Source: Liolophura sinensis
Taxonomy: Eukaryota; Mollusca; Polyplacophora; Chitonida; Chitonidae
DNA length: 64,000 nucleotides
Reading direction: 5' to 3'
Assembly: GCF_032854445.1 (NCBI RefSeq)
Contig: NC_088298.1
Coordinates: 13,501,084 to 13,565,083, forward strand
Shown: one piece after another, positions 1 through 42,298 of the stretch
Layout of the letters: each line of letters begins with the position of its first letter
Position numbering within the stretch: the stretch's first letter is position 1
Program-made: the position numbers and the translations under genes
Notes under the pieces: generated by a model
What the model was told of the DNA's origin: nothing
The model's input: the letters and a program-made list of their open reading frames with translations, nothing else
Databases searched by the model: none

Positions 1-605
1 AACGCTCTATGTTTGCTGAGTTTTACAGTGAGTATAATTCTCTTGTAAGTAAATATGGATAGTGTCCATAGACTCTGGCACTCTGTTTAACATTTGAGTC
101 TTATAATTTTCATGAGTATTTCAAGACACGAAAAAGGCACTGAAACAATGTATCTATCAGCTGAAATGCGATTAAAAACCCGTTCTGGGAAACAAAATGA
201 ATTTTGTGTTTTCGGTTTCACTAAGAATGGCGTGTTGCGTGGCCTTGTAAGATTTTGGATTAGTAGTTGATTTATAGTTTCCAACAGCTATAAGGCTAAG
301 CTGTGAATCTTTAGATTTTTTCCCAGGCTCTTCCGAAATAACCTTCGTTATATTATTTGTTGTATTTATGGGGTAAGTAAGAAAATTACCATGAGACAAG
401 ATTCCCGTCAGTGTGATTTTAACGCACCAGTTGGTTTGCTCCTCCGGGCATGAGATAATTCGATGGCAGCCTAATGTCAGCTGCCAAGATATGACACTTG
501 ACAGTTTTGAGCGTCCCTCGGGAGTAAGCACGTATCTGTGTGACCATCAGGAATTATCTGTGAGAGATCACATTAATTAACTCTTTCAGAGTGAGGGGCC
601 CGTTT
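1..605. other. No gene recognised
   Basis: I see no homology, splice-consistent exon or repeat here. A 119-codon open frame on the minus strand (172-531) has no recognisable domain, is rich in Ser, Thr and Asn, and has no supporting context, so I do not call it a gene. Confidence 0.4.
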
Positions 606-610
606 TGTAA

Positions 611-945
611 AGCCCAGAGCGTTACGTGACCATGAAGGTGTGTGTCACAACTGCGTTACGTGGTCATGAAAGTGTTTAATGTCTGCGTTACGTCGCCATG
701 AAGGTGTGTGTCATGTCTGTGTTACGTCGCCATGAAGGTGTGTGTTCTGTCTGAGTTACGTCGCCATGAAGGTATGCGTAATGTCTGTGCTACGTTGCCA
801 TGAATGTCCATGTACTGTCTGTGTTACGTCGCAATGAATGTATGTAATGTTTGTGCTACGTCGCCATGAAAGTACATGTACTGTCTGTGTTACGTTGCAA
901 TGAATGTATGTAATGTCTGTGTTACGCCTCCATGAAGCTGCGTGT
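611..945. repeat. Degenerate minisatellite, about 30-38 bp unit
   Basis: About ten diverged head-to-tail copies share the core GTTACGTCGCCATGAA followed by a TG-rich linker. Spacing between cores varies, so the array is old and eroded. No reading frame is kept. Confidence 0.8.
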
Positions 946-1143
946 TACTGCTGCGTAAAGACACATTTATATTTGTCGAATCGATTCGTCAGATTTGACT
1001 ATTGCATTCTTGATTTCCGCGTGCAACATCTGCTTTACGTCGCGATATACGTGTGTCGCATATCTGCTGTGTACGCTAAGTGCTCTTTGCGAAACAGTAC
1101 ATCGAATATAATAAAAGCAGAATAGACTCTACCTACATGGTGT

Positions 1144-2200
1144 AGTCTCATTTCGCCTACTTCTTTTGTTTGAAATTAGAAATTGGAGGTAGGCGAAATG
1201 ATAATCTCCAAGGTGTGAAGATAACCATTTAATGGGATTAAAACTCCAGGGTGTAGTCAGATTAAACCTCAGGGACCGTGTGGAAGGATTAAAGTACCGT
1301 TATAAGTGTGTGAATAATTGCAAGTATAAGAAACAAAAGAATGACCCAAAGATGGACGCATAGATCATCTGCTGTAAACATTTATGTTACATATCAGTGT
1401 TAGGAATGTAATACATAAGAGTGGTAAATAGATAAGTGATAAATGATGACAGTTAATCCTGAAGCAGTTTGTGCCCACTCGCCTTCCAACTTAACATCTG
1501 ACCGTGACTCGGGAACTGATGGAATCATTTTCCACCTTTGACGATACAGCGCAGACCGTGCAGAGTAGTATGTCGGGAGCAGGAGAGCGTCTTCCGGTGA
1601 TTCAATATGCAACTTTGCCAGTTCGTCGTCATAGATCGTTGGCATTGGCGTAAGTTCTCTGGCTCTTTTAAGGATAGTTTTCTTCACGTCTTGAACGTTT
1701 CTGCTGAAAGAACTCGCCGTGTGTTCGTGGGGTTTCTCTCCAACGTGAGAGAGTATACGATTTTTTGTCGAAACCGTAGCTTTGCAATTCGCAGCTTTAC
1801 ATTTTCATGATTCCCAATCAGATTTTTTTCTGTTCAGTCGATATTCGTAATTATTCCACACAAGAGTTACCCCACCTCTCGTAGTTGGTATGAATTCAAG
1901 TTGTGCTTGCACTGCTGCCATGATGTTACTTAATGATTGTCTCGACGTCTGCGATCGTATTTATTGTGATAAGTGAGTAAAGTTCTGCCAGTGTCACTCT
2001 GATGCAAACGGTATTCACCATCAAGACTTCAGTGAGCATTGCGCTTCTACTAAGTTCACTCAGCCGATGAGTGAGAGACGCTCAGTAGGAACCCATTAGG
2101 GGGCGTGCCCCCAACCATCTACAGGATGCCTGTCCGAAAAATAAATCTGAAGTAGGCGAAATGAGACTCATAAAGGTGTGAAAGTAGGCGAAATGAGACT
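1144..2200 (-). mobile_element. MULE-like DNA transposon remnant carrying a FLYWCH frame
   Basis: The segment is bracketed by inverted copies of a 20-bp motif: AGTCTCATTTCGCCTACTTC at 1144-1163 and its reverse complement at 2149-2168. A further right-hand copy lies at 2181-2200. A third inverted copy at 1189-1201 can pair with 1148-1160 as a hairpin. Inside, on the minus strand, lies the FLYWCH/MULE-type frame listed separately. FLYWCH domains followed by a basic linker are common in Mutator-like element proteins, so a cut-down MULE is the simplest reading. I see no catalytic transposase core and no clear target-site duplication. The outer limits are therefore approximate, and the inverted motifs might belong to a separate small element. 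Confidence 0.55.
1400..1921 (-). pseudogene. FLYWCH zinc-finger protein remnant (MULE-associated type)
   Basis: Reading from an ATG at 1921 on the minus strand gives 38 codons and then TGA at 1807-1805. The same frame then stays open to 1400. The translation matches the FLYWCH layout: a start like FIPTTRGGVTLVWNNYEYR, then the KC...NCKA cysteine pair, then a PHEH histidine pair. The basic linker that follows (YDDELAKL, then LPTYYSARSALYRQRW, then LEGEW) is typical of FLYWCH/MULE proteins. The TGA falls where the conserved Trp of the FLYWCH 'YWxC' motif should be, one TGG-to-TGA change. The frame ends soon after LEGEW, so the rest of a transposase is missing. Either a dead DNA-transposon gene or a dead host copy; I favour the former because of the flanking inverted repeats. 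Confidence 0.65.
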
Positions 2201-2367
2201 AAACCACTTACATTTGCATCACAGCCTCCTGTTTTTGAGTGGTCAGTGACCTGAGTGTCCATTTAAAGAGAGGCTCCAATTGCTTCCTGGCATTGTGGAT
2301 TTCTCTCATTGCTCGTTTGTGACCTATACAAAGCAAAGGAGAATTTAAAAAGACCTTGGTATAATTA

Positions 2368-2436
2368 GTTGGTGTTTTACGCCGTACTGAAGTGTGCTGC
2401 GCTAGCACGCTAATCACCCGACCACGGAGACTCGTT
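2368..2436 (-). mobile_element. Internally deleted SINE (tRNA head joined to tail)
   Basis: On the minus strand a tRNA-like head (GTGGTCGGGTGATTAGCGTG, then GCTAGCGCAGC) runs directly into the usual tail CAGTACGGCGTAAAACACCA. The central body of the SINE family seen elsewhere in this window is missing. Confidence 0.6.
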
Positions 2437-2554
2437 TGACCTTGATTTTTCCGACCGCCAACAAAGTGCAGAAGATTTCGTTAAAATGAAGACTAAAAAA
2501 AAGTCCTAAGGCAAAAACACTCATTCAAATGTAAGGATGTAGGTATGTAATCGG

Positions 2555-2700
2555 ACCTTGTGACTGAGTGGAGTGGCACGCCTGGTGTCGGCATACAGTG
2601 ACTGAGTAGGTGTCTTTGGCATGGTGTTCCAGTGAGACAGCACCACAAATTAGACGGCATTCTTGTCAAGACACAAGACACCAACGTGGTGTGAGTGTTT
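2555..2700 (-). repeat. Dispersed repeat, third family
   Basis: The reverse complement carries CTCACTGGAACACCATGCCA, followed by AAGACACC, which recurs in diverged form at about 8396-8440 and 17055-17170. Three related copies in 15 kb support a dispersed short element, probably SINE-like, but I cannot define its ends. Confidence 0.45.
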
Positions 2701-3514
2701 TCTTTATTTTGCGATTTTTTTATGTGTGTGAAGTGAACCAGTGAATTCATTCTTACGGTCAATAAAGATGTCAACCGTTAACAGCCTCTTAGCGATTAAT
2801 GCAAGGGTTGTTCTGAGTAATATATCATGTCATATGTCATCCAGAACAATGTTCCATGTACCCCTGGGCACATGTGACTAAACTGCTCAGGGTGGCAGCT
2901 TGACTGATTTTGTTTTTCTAATCAGGACTACTTTATGTTTTCCTGCTGACGAAATCTGAATAAATGAATGAATTTTGAAAACACCCATGTATTTGTCTTG
3001 CAATTATTGCCCATTTTTTTCTCGATTTCTACCGTAGGCCTGTATACAAATATCTTTAATGACGTCAGGACGTAAAACTGTCTGCTGTCGTCTATATAGG
3101 CAATATATACTTGAGTCTAAAAACACAAGGAAATAAAGAATGCCTGACTTCAGGCGGCTAACCTTTAACCAGTATGATCAGGAGTTCAAAACCTGCTCCT
3201 CGTGGTTCGGCTGTACATGAGGATGTTGCCATCAATCTGTGCAGGTACGGGGTTTACCCTCTGGCTCTGCTCGACTGTCATCACTACTTGCCCACCGGCG
3301 TAAAAGTGAAATATTATTTGTGAAAACAAATATAAAACATAAAACATAAAACAAATGAAATAAATAAATATAAATTTTTCACAAGTAATTTCAGGTATGT
3401 GGTCTCACGTGTTAACTGGGCAAAATAGGTCCTTACCTTTTCATTTTAACTGTGGTTGGGGCTGTCTTCCATATTATACCTGTCGTAGACATTGAAATGC
3501 TGGCGGTTTACTCC
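2701..3514. other. Intergenic, one diverged SINE-like element
   Basis: No gene was recognised. Positions 3145-3335 (plus strand) look like an old SINE: a tRNA-like stretch with a B-box-like GAGTTCAAAACC and an end with GGCGTAAAAGTGAAATATT, then an A-rich tail. The rest is AT-rich and featureless to my eye. Confidence 0.45.
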
Positions 3515-5860
3515 GGTTTTGATCCACTCAGAACAGCTGTCGCCACTGTATCACGGTATGTGCTGTCTGTACAAAAGGTTCAGCATTTCATCCGTGTCAC
3601 AACTGTCATGTGCTGCCTGCACAAAAGGCCCAGCATTTCATCCGTATCACAATTGTCATGTGCTGTCTGTACGAAGTCCAGTATGTCAGCCGTATCGCAA
3701 CTGGCAGATGCAGTATTTCAGCCCCATCACAACTAACAAGCGCTGTCTGCATGAAATATTCAGTATGTCAGCCGTATCACAACCGACTTGAAAGGTCGAG
3801 TGTGTCAGCCATATCACAACTAACAAGCGCTGTCTGCATGGAATGTCCAGTATGTCAACCGTATCACAACTGGCATGAAAGGTCGAGTGCGTCAGCCATA
3901 TCACAACTAACAAGAGCTGTCTGCATGAAATATCCAGTATGTCAGCCGTATCACAACCGGCTTGAAAGGTCGAGTGTGTCAGTCGTATCACAACTAACAA
4001 GCGCTGTCTGCATGGAATGTCCAGTATGTCAACCGTATCACAACTGGCATGAAAGGTCGAGTGCGTCAGCCATATCACAACTAACAAGAGCTGTCTGCAT
4101 GAAATATCCAGTATGTCAGCCGTATCACAACCGACTTGAAAGGTCGAGTGCGTCAGCCGTATCACAACTAACAAGCGCTGTCTGCATGAAATGTCCAGTA
4201 TGTCAGCCGTATCACAACCAGCATGAAAGGTCGAGTGCATCAGCCGTATCACAACTAACAAGCGCTGCCTGCATGGAATGTCCAGTATGTCAGCCATATC
4301 ACAACTGGCATGAAAGGTCGAGTGCGTCAGCCATATCACAACTAACAAGAGCTGTCTGCATGAAATATCCAGTATGTCAGCCGTATCACAACCGACTTGA
4401 AAGGTCGAGTGTGTCAGTCGTATCACAACTAACAAGCGCTGTCTGCATGAAATGTCTAGTATGTCAGCCGTATCACAACTGGCATGAAAGGTCGAGTGCG
4501 TCAGCCATATCACAACTAACAAGAGCTGTCTGCATGAAATATCCAGTATGTCAGCTGTATCACAACCGACTTGAAAGGTCGAGTGCGTCAGCCGTATCAC
4601 AACTAACAAGCGCTGTCTGCATGAAATGTCCAGTACATCAGCCGTATCACAACCAGCATGAAAGGTCGAGTGCGTCAGCCGTATCACAACTAACAAGCGC
4701 TGTCTGCATGGAATGTCCAGTATGTCAACCGTATCACAACCGGCTTGAAAGGTCGAGAGCGTCAGCCGTATCACAACTAACAAGCGCTGTCTGCATGAAA
4801 TGTCCAGTATGGCAGCCGTATCACAACCAGCATGAAAGGTCGAGTGCGTCAGCCGTATCACAACTAACAAGCGCTGCCTGCATGGAATGTCCAGTATGTC
4901 AGCCGTATCACAACTGGCATGAAAGGTCGAGTGCGTCAGCCATATCACAACTAACAAGAGCTGTCTGCATGAAATATCCAGTATGTCAGCCGTATCACAA
5001 CCGACTCGAAAGGTCGAGTGTGTCAGCCGTATCACAACTAACAAGCGCTGTCTGCATGGAATGTCCAGTATGTCAACCGTATCACAACTGGCATGAAAGG
5101 TTGAGTGCGTCAGCCATATCACAACTAACAAGAGCTGTCTGCATGAAATATCCAGTATGTCAGCCGTATCACAACCGGCATGAAAAGTCGAGTGCGTCAG
5201 CCTTATCACAACTAACAAGCGCTGTCTGCATGAAATGTCTAGTATGTCAGCCGTATCACAACTGGCATGAAAGGTCGAGTGCGTCAGCCATATCACAACT
5301 AACAAGAGCTGTCTGCATGAAATATCCAGTATGTCAGCCGTATCACAACCGACATGAAAGGTCGAGTGCGTCAGCCGTATCACAACTAACAAGCGCTGTC
5401 TGCATGAAATATCCAGTATGTCAACCGTATCACAACCGGCATGAAAGGTCGAGTGCGTCAGCCTTATCACAACTAACAAGCGCTGCCTGCATGGAATGTC
5501 CAGTATGTCAGCTGTATCACAACCGACTTGAAAGGTCGAGTGTGTCAGCCGTATCACAACCAACAAGCGCTGTCTGCATGAAATGTCCAGTATGTCAACC
5601 GTATCACAACCGGCTTGAAAGGTCGAGTGCGTCAGCCGTATTACAACTATTTGACAGTGGATAATTGTTGTCGGCGTGGAAGGTCCAACATTTCATGTGT
5701 ATCGCAACTAACGTGCTGTCTCTACAAAAGGTCCAGTACATCAGCCGTATCACAACTGGCATGTGTTGTCTGATGACACTTAGCATTCAGTCTTATTCAG
5801 GCACACTTTTGCCTGCTCAACAGACCTACTATTCAGTCATACCACAACTGGGCGTGAAAT
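3515..5860. repeat. Minisatellite of 87-bp units, open in both strands
   Basis: About 22 full units of 87 bp lie between roughly 3727 and 5640, with degenerate half-units on both sides. Each unit is two related halves, about 50 and 37 bp, each beginning GTATCACAAC. Neighbouring units alternate in type (GCGCTGTCTG versus GAGCTGTCTG), suggesting growth by a 174-bp dimer. Because 87 is divisible by three and the unit lacks stops in some frames, it gives long frames on both strands (3610-5664 plus, 3686-5566 minus). The plus frame would read as 29-residue repeats with CPVCQPYHN. I see no promoter, signal peptide or splice evidence and treat it as non-coding. Confidence 0.9.
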
Positions 5861-6117
5861 TCATGTAAAGCGAAATGACGGGCCAGATTTGTTATCATGT
5901 ATGACATGTTTAATTGTGTCTGTGTGTCAGTAAAGCCCTTGTGAGAAAAACATCACGCTGAGCGATGGGATTTCACATTACATGAATTTTATCCCCACAA
6001 AAGGCATATTATTCCAGCCGTATAGAAACTGGTATGTCAAAGAACCTGCTCTTATGGCACGCCATTTTGGCTACCCCGTGAACCAGAGTATACAGCACAA
6101 ATGTTCAGCTTGAGCTC

Positions 6118-6135
6118 GTTAATAATAATAATAAT

Positions 6136-6190
<55 letters not shown>
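6118..6190. repeat. Compound microsatellite (AAT)n-(TA)n
   Basis: About seven AAT/TAA units run into about 24 TA units. This is a plain simple-sequence repeat. Confidence 0.95.
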
Positions 6191-6191
<1 letters not shown>

Positions 6192-8698
6192 ACAAGAGAG
6201 TAAGACTGGAGCAGCGACGAAAGTGTGATGGTTGGTAAGTGGTCACACGGAACTGGTGAAATATACGGCCTCTTGTTCATTTCCCTCAGATGCAGTGATG
6301 TTGAGGTGCGTTTTCCTGAGCAATGGCGACTCGGGTCCAAGCTGAATTGGCCACTGCTCTCTGGTAAAACATGTGTACTACGTCATCGGTTTGTCCACAA
6401 ATTGTCATCACAAAGGTAGGAATGAACAGCAGAATACACAGTTTCGCTCCGAGTTGCTTTAGACAGGTAGCGTTTGAACCCACTACAATGTATTAGAAAT
6501 CACAGGTCTAGGATCACTCCAACGCTTTGTTGTTATCACTTTCAATAAAAAGGAATATGAAAACACCAGCATAAGCTTACTAGCTACTGTTTCCCTCAAT
6601 CGATACAGCCAGAAGTAATCTCATTTAGGAGGAATCACAGTTTTGCGTTTGGAACGTAGTCTAAAGCCATGTGGTGCTGTTGATCATTCAGTAAGCGTGC
6701 TTTGATTTCGTGGCCATTGGTTAAGCCAAATCTAGCTCTTTTCGGTGTGCTGCAGTTCAAGTTCCAAAGAGTGACCTACCTGACGTATAACGTATACTTT
6801 CACCACAGCAGTCACGATGGCCCAAAGCTACCTGTCTAACCGTCCACGGTCACACACGTACCACCGATATAGCTGGACTAACCATTATTTTGCTGAAGTG
6901 ATGCAAAACACGCACACAAAATCCAAGATGTACAAGAAACGATTTATTTTATCCCCAGTAAGGAAAGTCCTCAAAACAACCAATAAGGACTATACTAACA
7001 AGAGAAAAGTTCATATGGGAGAAAGACTTGGTATCGTTTAACAATTATCTCCCCTTAGTTTCACACGTTGGGGTTATTTCCCTTGAATGAATGCTGTGAT
7101 CGCCTGAGGAGGCCTACTTTTTAGAAGTATTAGAAGTATTATAAACATTAAATCCTGGTCACACTTGAATGATGTTGATCAAGGCTGAGTTTACACACCG
7201 TAGTTTTTCGTTCATGACAAAAACCATAGAAATTTCTAGGCTTCAAAGATGCCATCTGAGATAATAAAAACTAACCTCTTGTAACACGCTTCATGAAAAT
7301 TCTAACACATCTCTATTTACTAACTGTAGTTTTAATTCAACTCATCCAACGGTTGATCTACCGTGTTGATGAATCACAGTGTTGAAGAAATGGAAAACCC
7401 TTCGTCAGCAGACACAATCAAGCTAGCCGTGACCAGAAACAAATATGGAGGCAAAGAAAAAGAAACTTTCAGTATTTAAAAACACACACACACAAACACA
7501 CCCAAAGGTCGCTGGTATAGGGTATCATGTACATGTATATGTCTTCTGCGATTATATTATGAATAAAATTTATATTTTAATAAATTAAAAAAAAAAAATC
7601 TTATTTACAACATAGCTCTGTATAAAACCAGCAGTACAGGTGTTTTGTATGCTTGGAATGAGAACTGCACATGACTGAATAAACACTATTCAATGTGATA
7701 TTGAATAAAAAACAATGTGCATGTCCATTTATTTTATTACTGTATCTCCCTCTCCATGAGACTGGACAACACAACACTCCACATCTGAGATAACCCACTG
7801 GGGTCATGATTGATATTAAGAGGCCAACTGAACCATCAGGGACTGGGTTTGAACCTCATCCTTTAGTGAACATTTAGGCCTAGTGAATACCGCTTCTGAA
7901 AACTCCATCCTTCATAGTAAAACATTTTGAATAATAACAAAAAGTATACAGAGGTTAATTAATTGCATACACATACACAGGAATGTTACAGAATGTAACT
8001 ATGTTAGTAAAGTAACAATATATACACATTGTGTGTACAAGTAATAATATATACCCACTGTGTGTACATGTAACAGTGTCATTCAAGTTTATACACGGGA
8101 ACAGCTACTATATAGCAACACAAAAATAAATATTACACCCAACACATTCATATTCAAGAACAAAAATATTTACTACAGGAGAAAAAATGAATCATAATAT
8201 ACATATACAACTAGCTGTAAAATATACAGCATTGTCTTGGACCCATTAAACAGCCCATCATACGTTCTCCTTCTCTTTACCTTTCCTGTATGGTCTCATT
8301 TGCATGATTGCTCTCAATCTTAGGAAATTAGTGAAAATTTCAACAAATGGTCTTTGCAGTAGGCCAATCACCATGTCAACAGGTCTACACATGTTGTGCT
8401 GCCTCACTGGAATGCCATACCTGGGACATAAAGAAAGGATTCCCACCTTACATGTAACTCAACTGCTGGATGCAGACTTGTGTTCTGACATCACAACAGC
8501 ATGAAATGAAGAATATGAGACAGGTAGGTACACACATCATACATGCACATGTATTATATGAGTACAGATAGGAAACCGTATACGGACAGGATACAATGAC
8601 ATCTACTAGTTATAACATATTTCCAGTTGTGGTAATTATGTTCCTATCAAAGAATCTCCATATATCCTATTCACTCCCAGTAACTTGTCCAATACTTA

Positions 8699-8930
8699 GG
8701 GACTATTCGAGTACAGTACGGTAACGGCTGCAGCACTATAGGACAAGTTCACTAGAGTACAATAATAGTTCCAGCACTATAGAACTACTCCACCACAGTA
8801 CAGTATTAGTTCTAGCATTATAGGACTATTTCAGTAAAGTATAGTAACAGTTCTAGCACTATAGGACTACTTCACTACAGTGTGGTAATGGTTCTAGCAC
8901 TATAGGACTATGTCAGTATAGTATAAGTAC
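8699..8930. repeat. Degenerate minisatellite, about 46-bp unit
   Basis: About five copies share CTAGCACTATAGGACTA and a CAGTACAGTAACAG-like half. They are diverged, and no frame is kept. Confidence 0.75.
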
Positions 8931-9498
8931 AAAGCTTATAACTAGCTGCATAAATACTGAATATGTAGGTTTAAGCATATGAATTTAAGTAGTTCCTAAT
9001 TATGCAAATGAGTTACATGTAACTTAATCTTTCTCTTTGTTTGAAACTGACTACACTTGCAAAAGTTGTTCTGCTTTCGCAAATGAAAGGTAGTTGATTT
9101 GAAAAAAAAAACAACATTGTGTTAAACTGTGTTTATTTATTTATTTGATTTCTGTTTTATGCCATACTCCACAATATAACTCTCTTAAATAGAATCCACA
9201 ACAATTAGTTACATACATGCTACATACAAATGTTGCTGTCCTCCCCAAACTCATTTACTACTATAAAAAATACTGGAAAAATGATGCAAAGGGAAATAAC
9301 TCTACAGACTTGACGAAATCAGAACTGAAAACTGCCATGTTATAAAATGCATGCAATGCATATGTATGAGGTTGATATATCATGTATTATAACCATGTTT
9401 AACCAAGGTCCTGAAATAATGCATATGTATGTCATTATTCAACATACAACATTCATATTGACATTTATATTGAGCAAGGATGTTACATAATCAGCATG

Positions 9499-9600
9499 TG
9501 GGGGTGTGAGGTGGGGGTGTGGGGGTGTGAGGTGTGGGGTGTGGGGTGTGAGGTGTGGGGGTGTGAGGTGTGAGGTGTGGGGTGTGAAGGTATGGAGAGT
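9499..9600 (+). repeat. G-rich minisatellite GGTGTGAGGTGTGGGG
   Basis: Repeated GGTGTGAGGTGTGGGGGTGT-type units put many closely spaced G runs on the plus strand, followed by GGGCGGGCGGGGGG at about 9617-9630. It lies about 0.9 kb beyond the NSF stop codon, on the strand opposite NSF transcription. It could form G-quadruplexes on the plus strand. Confidence 0.8.
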
Positions 9601-10460
9601 CGGTGGTGGTGTGTGTGGGCGGGCGGGGGGTTACATAATGGTGCCTGAAGTAAGAGAATAGTTTCTGATGGTTCCATTTACCCGTGAAGGCTGGGACAGC
9701 CCGAGGTCCTTTAACAGGTACATCATTCAGAGGCTGGAATACATGTAGATTTTTTTGCTGTTTTTAGTTGAAGTAAGCTTCTCTATGGGTGGATGCGTTG
9801 TTGCTGTTGGAGATAGTGGTATCCTTGAGGGTGACAGGTATTTTTTAAATGTGTATGTCATTTTATTTGTTACCTCTAAAAACAAGTTTACACACTGGGA
9901 AACTGGTTTGATCATTTTGAAGTGGGAATATTTGTTCATCTGTGATCTTGCCTTGCTTGTGTAATGTTTATAATTCTATGTCTATGTAATAAAAGAGTGG
10001 TGTTTAATTATTTTAACTCAACATCAGTTTGCACATGTATTATGCAAAAGAACATACAGAGAAATCCTGAGATCACTTAAGCTGACCCTTTAGTCTGGAC
10101 ACATAGGCATAATCGTATTATGAAAAACGCCTTTATACATGCCTAGTTCACAGCCAACACAGTCCCATTAAACTGATAAAGCTTTGGTGAAATATGTTCT
10201 AATTCACGACAAGTCATTGGTTCAGAAAAATAAACACAATTCTAGTAACTGGTTTTTAATTATAAATCAAAATGTCTTAACGAAACTGACCCTTGTTTTC
10301 TCAGCAAATGAGATTTGCAACACATGGCTGAGTTGTTTTCTTACGTAAGTTACAAGCGTAATCTGTTTTCTTACATCCTCATCTGTACTACTTCAGTGGA
10401 TGTCCTGGTAGTATTCCATATTGCAGTCTGTTTAATTTGTAAATTGTTGTTGTTGTACAT

Positions 10461-41221
<30,761 letters not shown>

Positions 41222-41460
41222 CTTGGTATGATCGGCGAGTCCTCCCACAGAACGATTCTGTTGGCGGAAATTTCCTGCACCGTGCACAGCACAACTTCTG
41301 TAACTTTCAATCCAGGCTCTGCGATCTGTGCAGTTTTACCACTGCTCTTATCAGCGACTTCTACGGCTTAAAATCACACCATTTCAATGAAATCACTCCG
41401 TTATCGATGTCAGAAGCCGACACGCTGTCCTAAAATGACGTAGTGGCAAAGGGGGAGTTC
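41222..41460 (-). promoter_or_regulatory. NSF: Probable NSF promoter / 5' UTR
   Basis: The NSF ATG (41221-41219) sits in AAGATGGCGGC, which matches a YY1 site placed at a translation start, as in many TATA-less housekeeping genes. The region upstream is richer in CpG than its surroundings, and it contains TGACGTAG, a CRE-like half-match, at 41436-41443. The transcription start cannot be fixed from sequence alone. Confidence 0.4.
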
Positions 41461-41807
41461 CCGATGAAACACGCAGGCGGCTGTATGTACGAAAGTAGGT
41501 TAAGTTATTTATAGCCGTGAACGCGTTCTAGGATTCTCCAACCTGTCTTGCCTCGGGATTCCCATCCGACATCGCTCAACCAGTGTATGTTTGAATGATG
41601 AATACTATGGTCATATATTATGAGAAAAATTATATTGACAACAAACTACTGAGATTCTTGCACACTAATGAAAATTTTTGTCTCGGCAAATGTCATCAGT
41701 CAGACTAAAAATGTAAAACCTAAGGCAGGCATAACTGACTTAAAGTTGCACACGTCGGCTACAGTCACATGGAAAGAGTTGGCGGGCAGATGACAGCGGA
41801 GCTAACC

Positions 41808-41864
<57 letters not shown>

Positions 41865-42298
41865 ACACACACACACACACTTCCCCCGGTGTCATTATAC
41901 CCTGCATGACATCTCTGGCATGCACAGGCACTTGGGATACCATCCTAGGATACCATGACATATTGTAATAGCTTCAAACATGCTTCAAAGAACTTCGACA
42001 TGCAACAACTTTCCCATACTCCTTAAAGTTCATATGCCGCTCCCCTGGCTCACTTTACATGGTGACAGTGATATAAAGCATTATTCCATGTTTAACGAAA
42101 TACCAGGTGGCGTTTCAATGTGTAAACTTGCGGCTGAGAATAACGCTTTATTTTTTGCTGAGGTCTACGCTTGCTTATTGGCTCAGACGGTGACAGGGGC
42201 CCTGTGAGACACAGGGTCCCAATCACAGACCTGCCGCTGGTAACTCCGAATCATCTGACTTGGCTGAGGTGAGGATCGAGTACTTTCGGTTTGCAAAA
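41461..42298. other. Divergent intergenic region upstream of the DUF4773-like gene
   Basis: It holds the poly-C/(CA)n tract and otherwise unique sequence. The 5' UTR and promoter of the plus-strand gene must lie in its right part. I see no convincing TATA box. The two start codons are 1.08 kb apart, so shared control with NSF is possible but not shown. Confidence 0.4.
41805..41886. repeat. Poly-C / (CA)n tract between the divergent genes
   Basis: About 22 C bases run into about 55 bp of CA/AC repeat and end in CCCCC. It lies in the 1.1-kb space between the NSF and DUF4773-like start codons. Confidence 0.95.

Larger units (their letters stand above)
5861..10460. other. Gene-poor stretch with simple repeats; probable NSF 3' UTR at the right end
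   Basis: No coding region is supported. Contents: an (AAT)n/(TA)n tract at 6118-6190; a SINE tail scrap at about 9130-9180 (minus); a copy of the third dispersed repeat near 8396-8440; and two tandem arrays listed separately. The NSF stop codon is at 10461-10463, so its 3' UTR must extend leftward. A TTTATT (AATAAA on the minus strand) near 9860 is one plausible polyadenylation signal, and there are others farther left. Confidence 0.5.

Noticed and set aside
172-531. 119-codon minus frame
   Set aside because: No recognisable domain, no neighbours, and no repeat or splice logic; chance frames of this length are expected.
3610-5664. 684-codon plus-strand frame as a repeat protein
   Set aside because: It arises from an 87-bp tandem unit divisible by three, is mirrored by a 626-codon minus frame, and has no start context, signal peptide or splice support.
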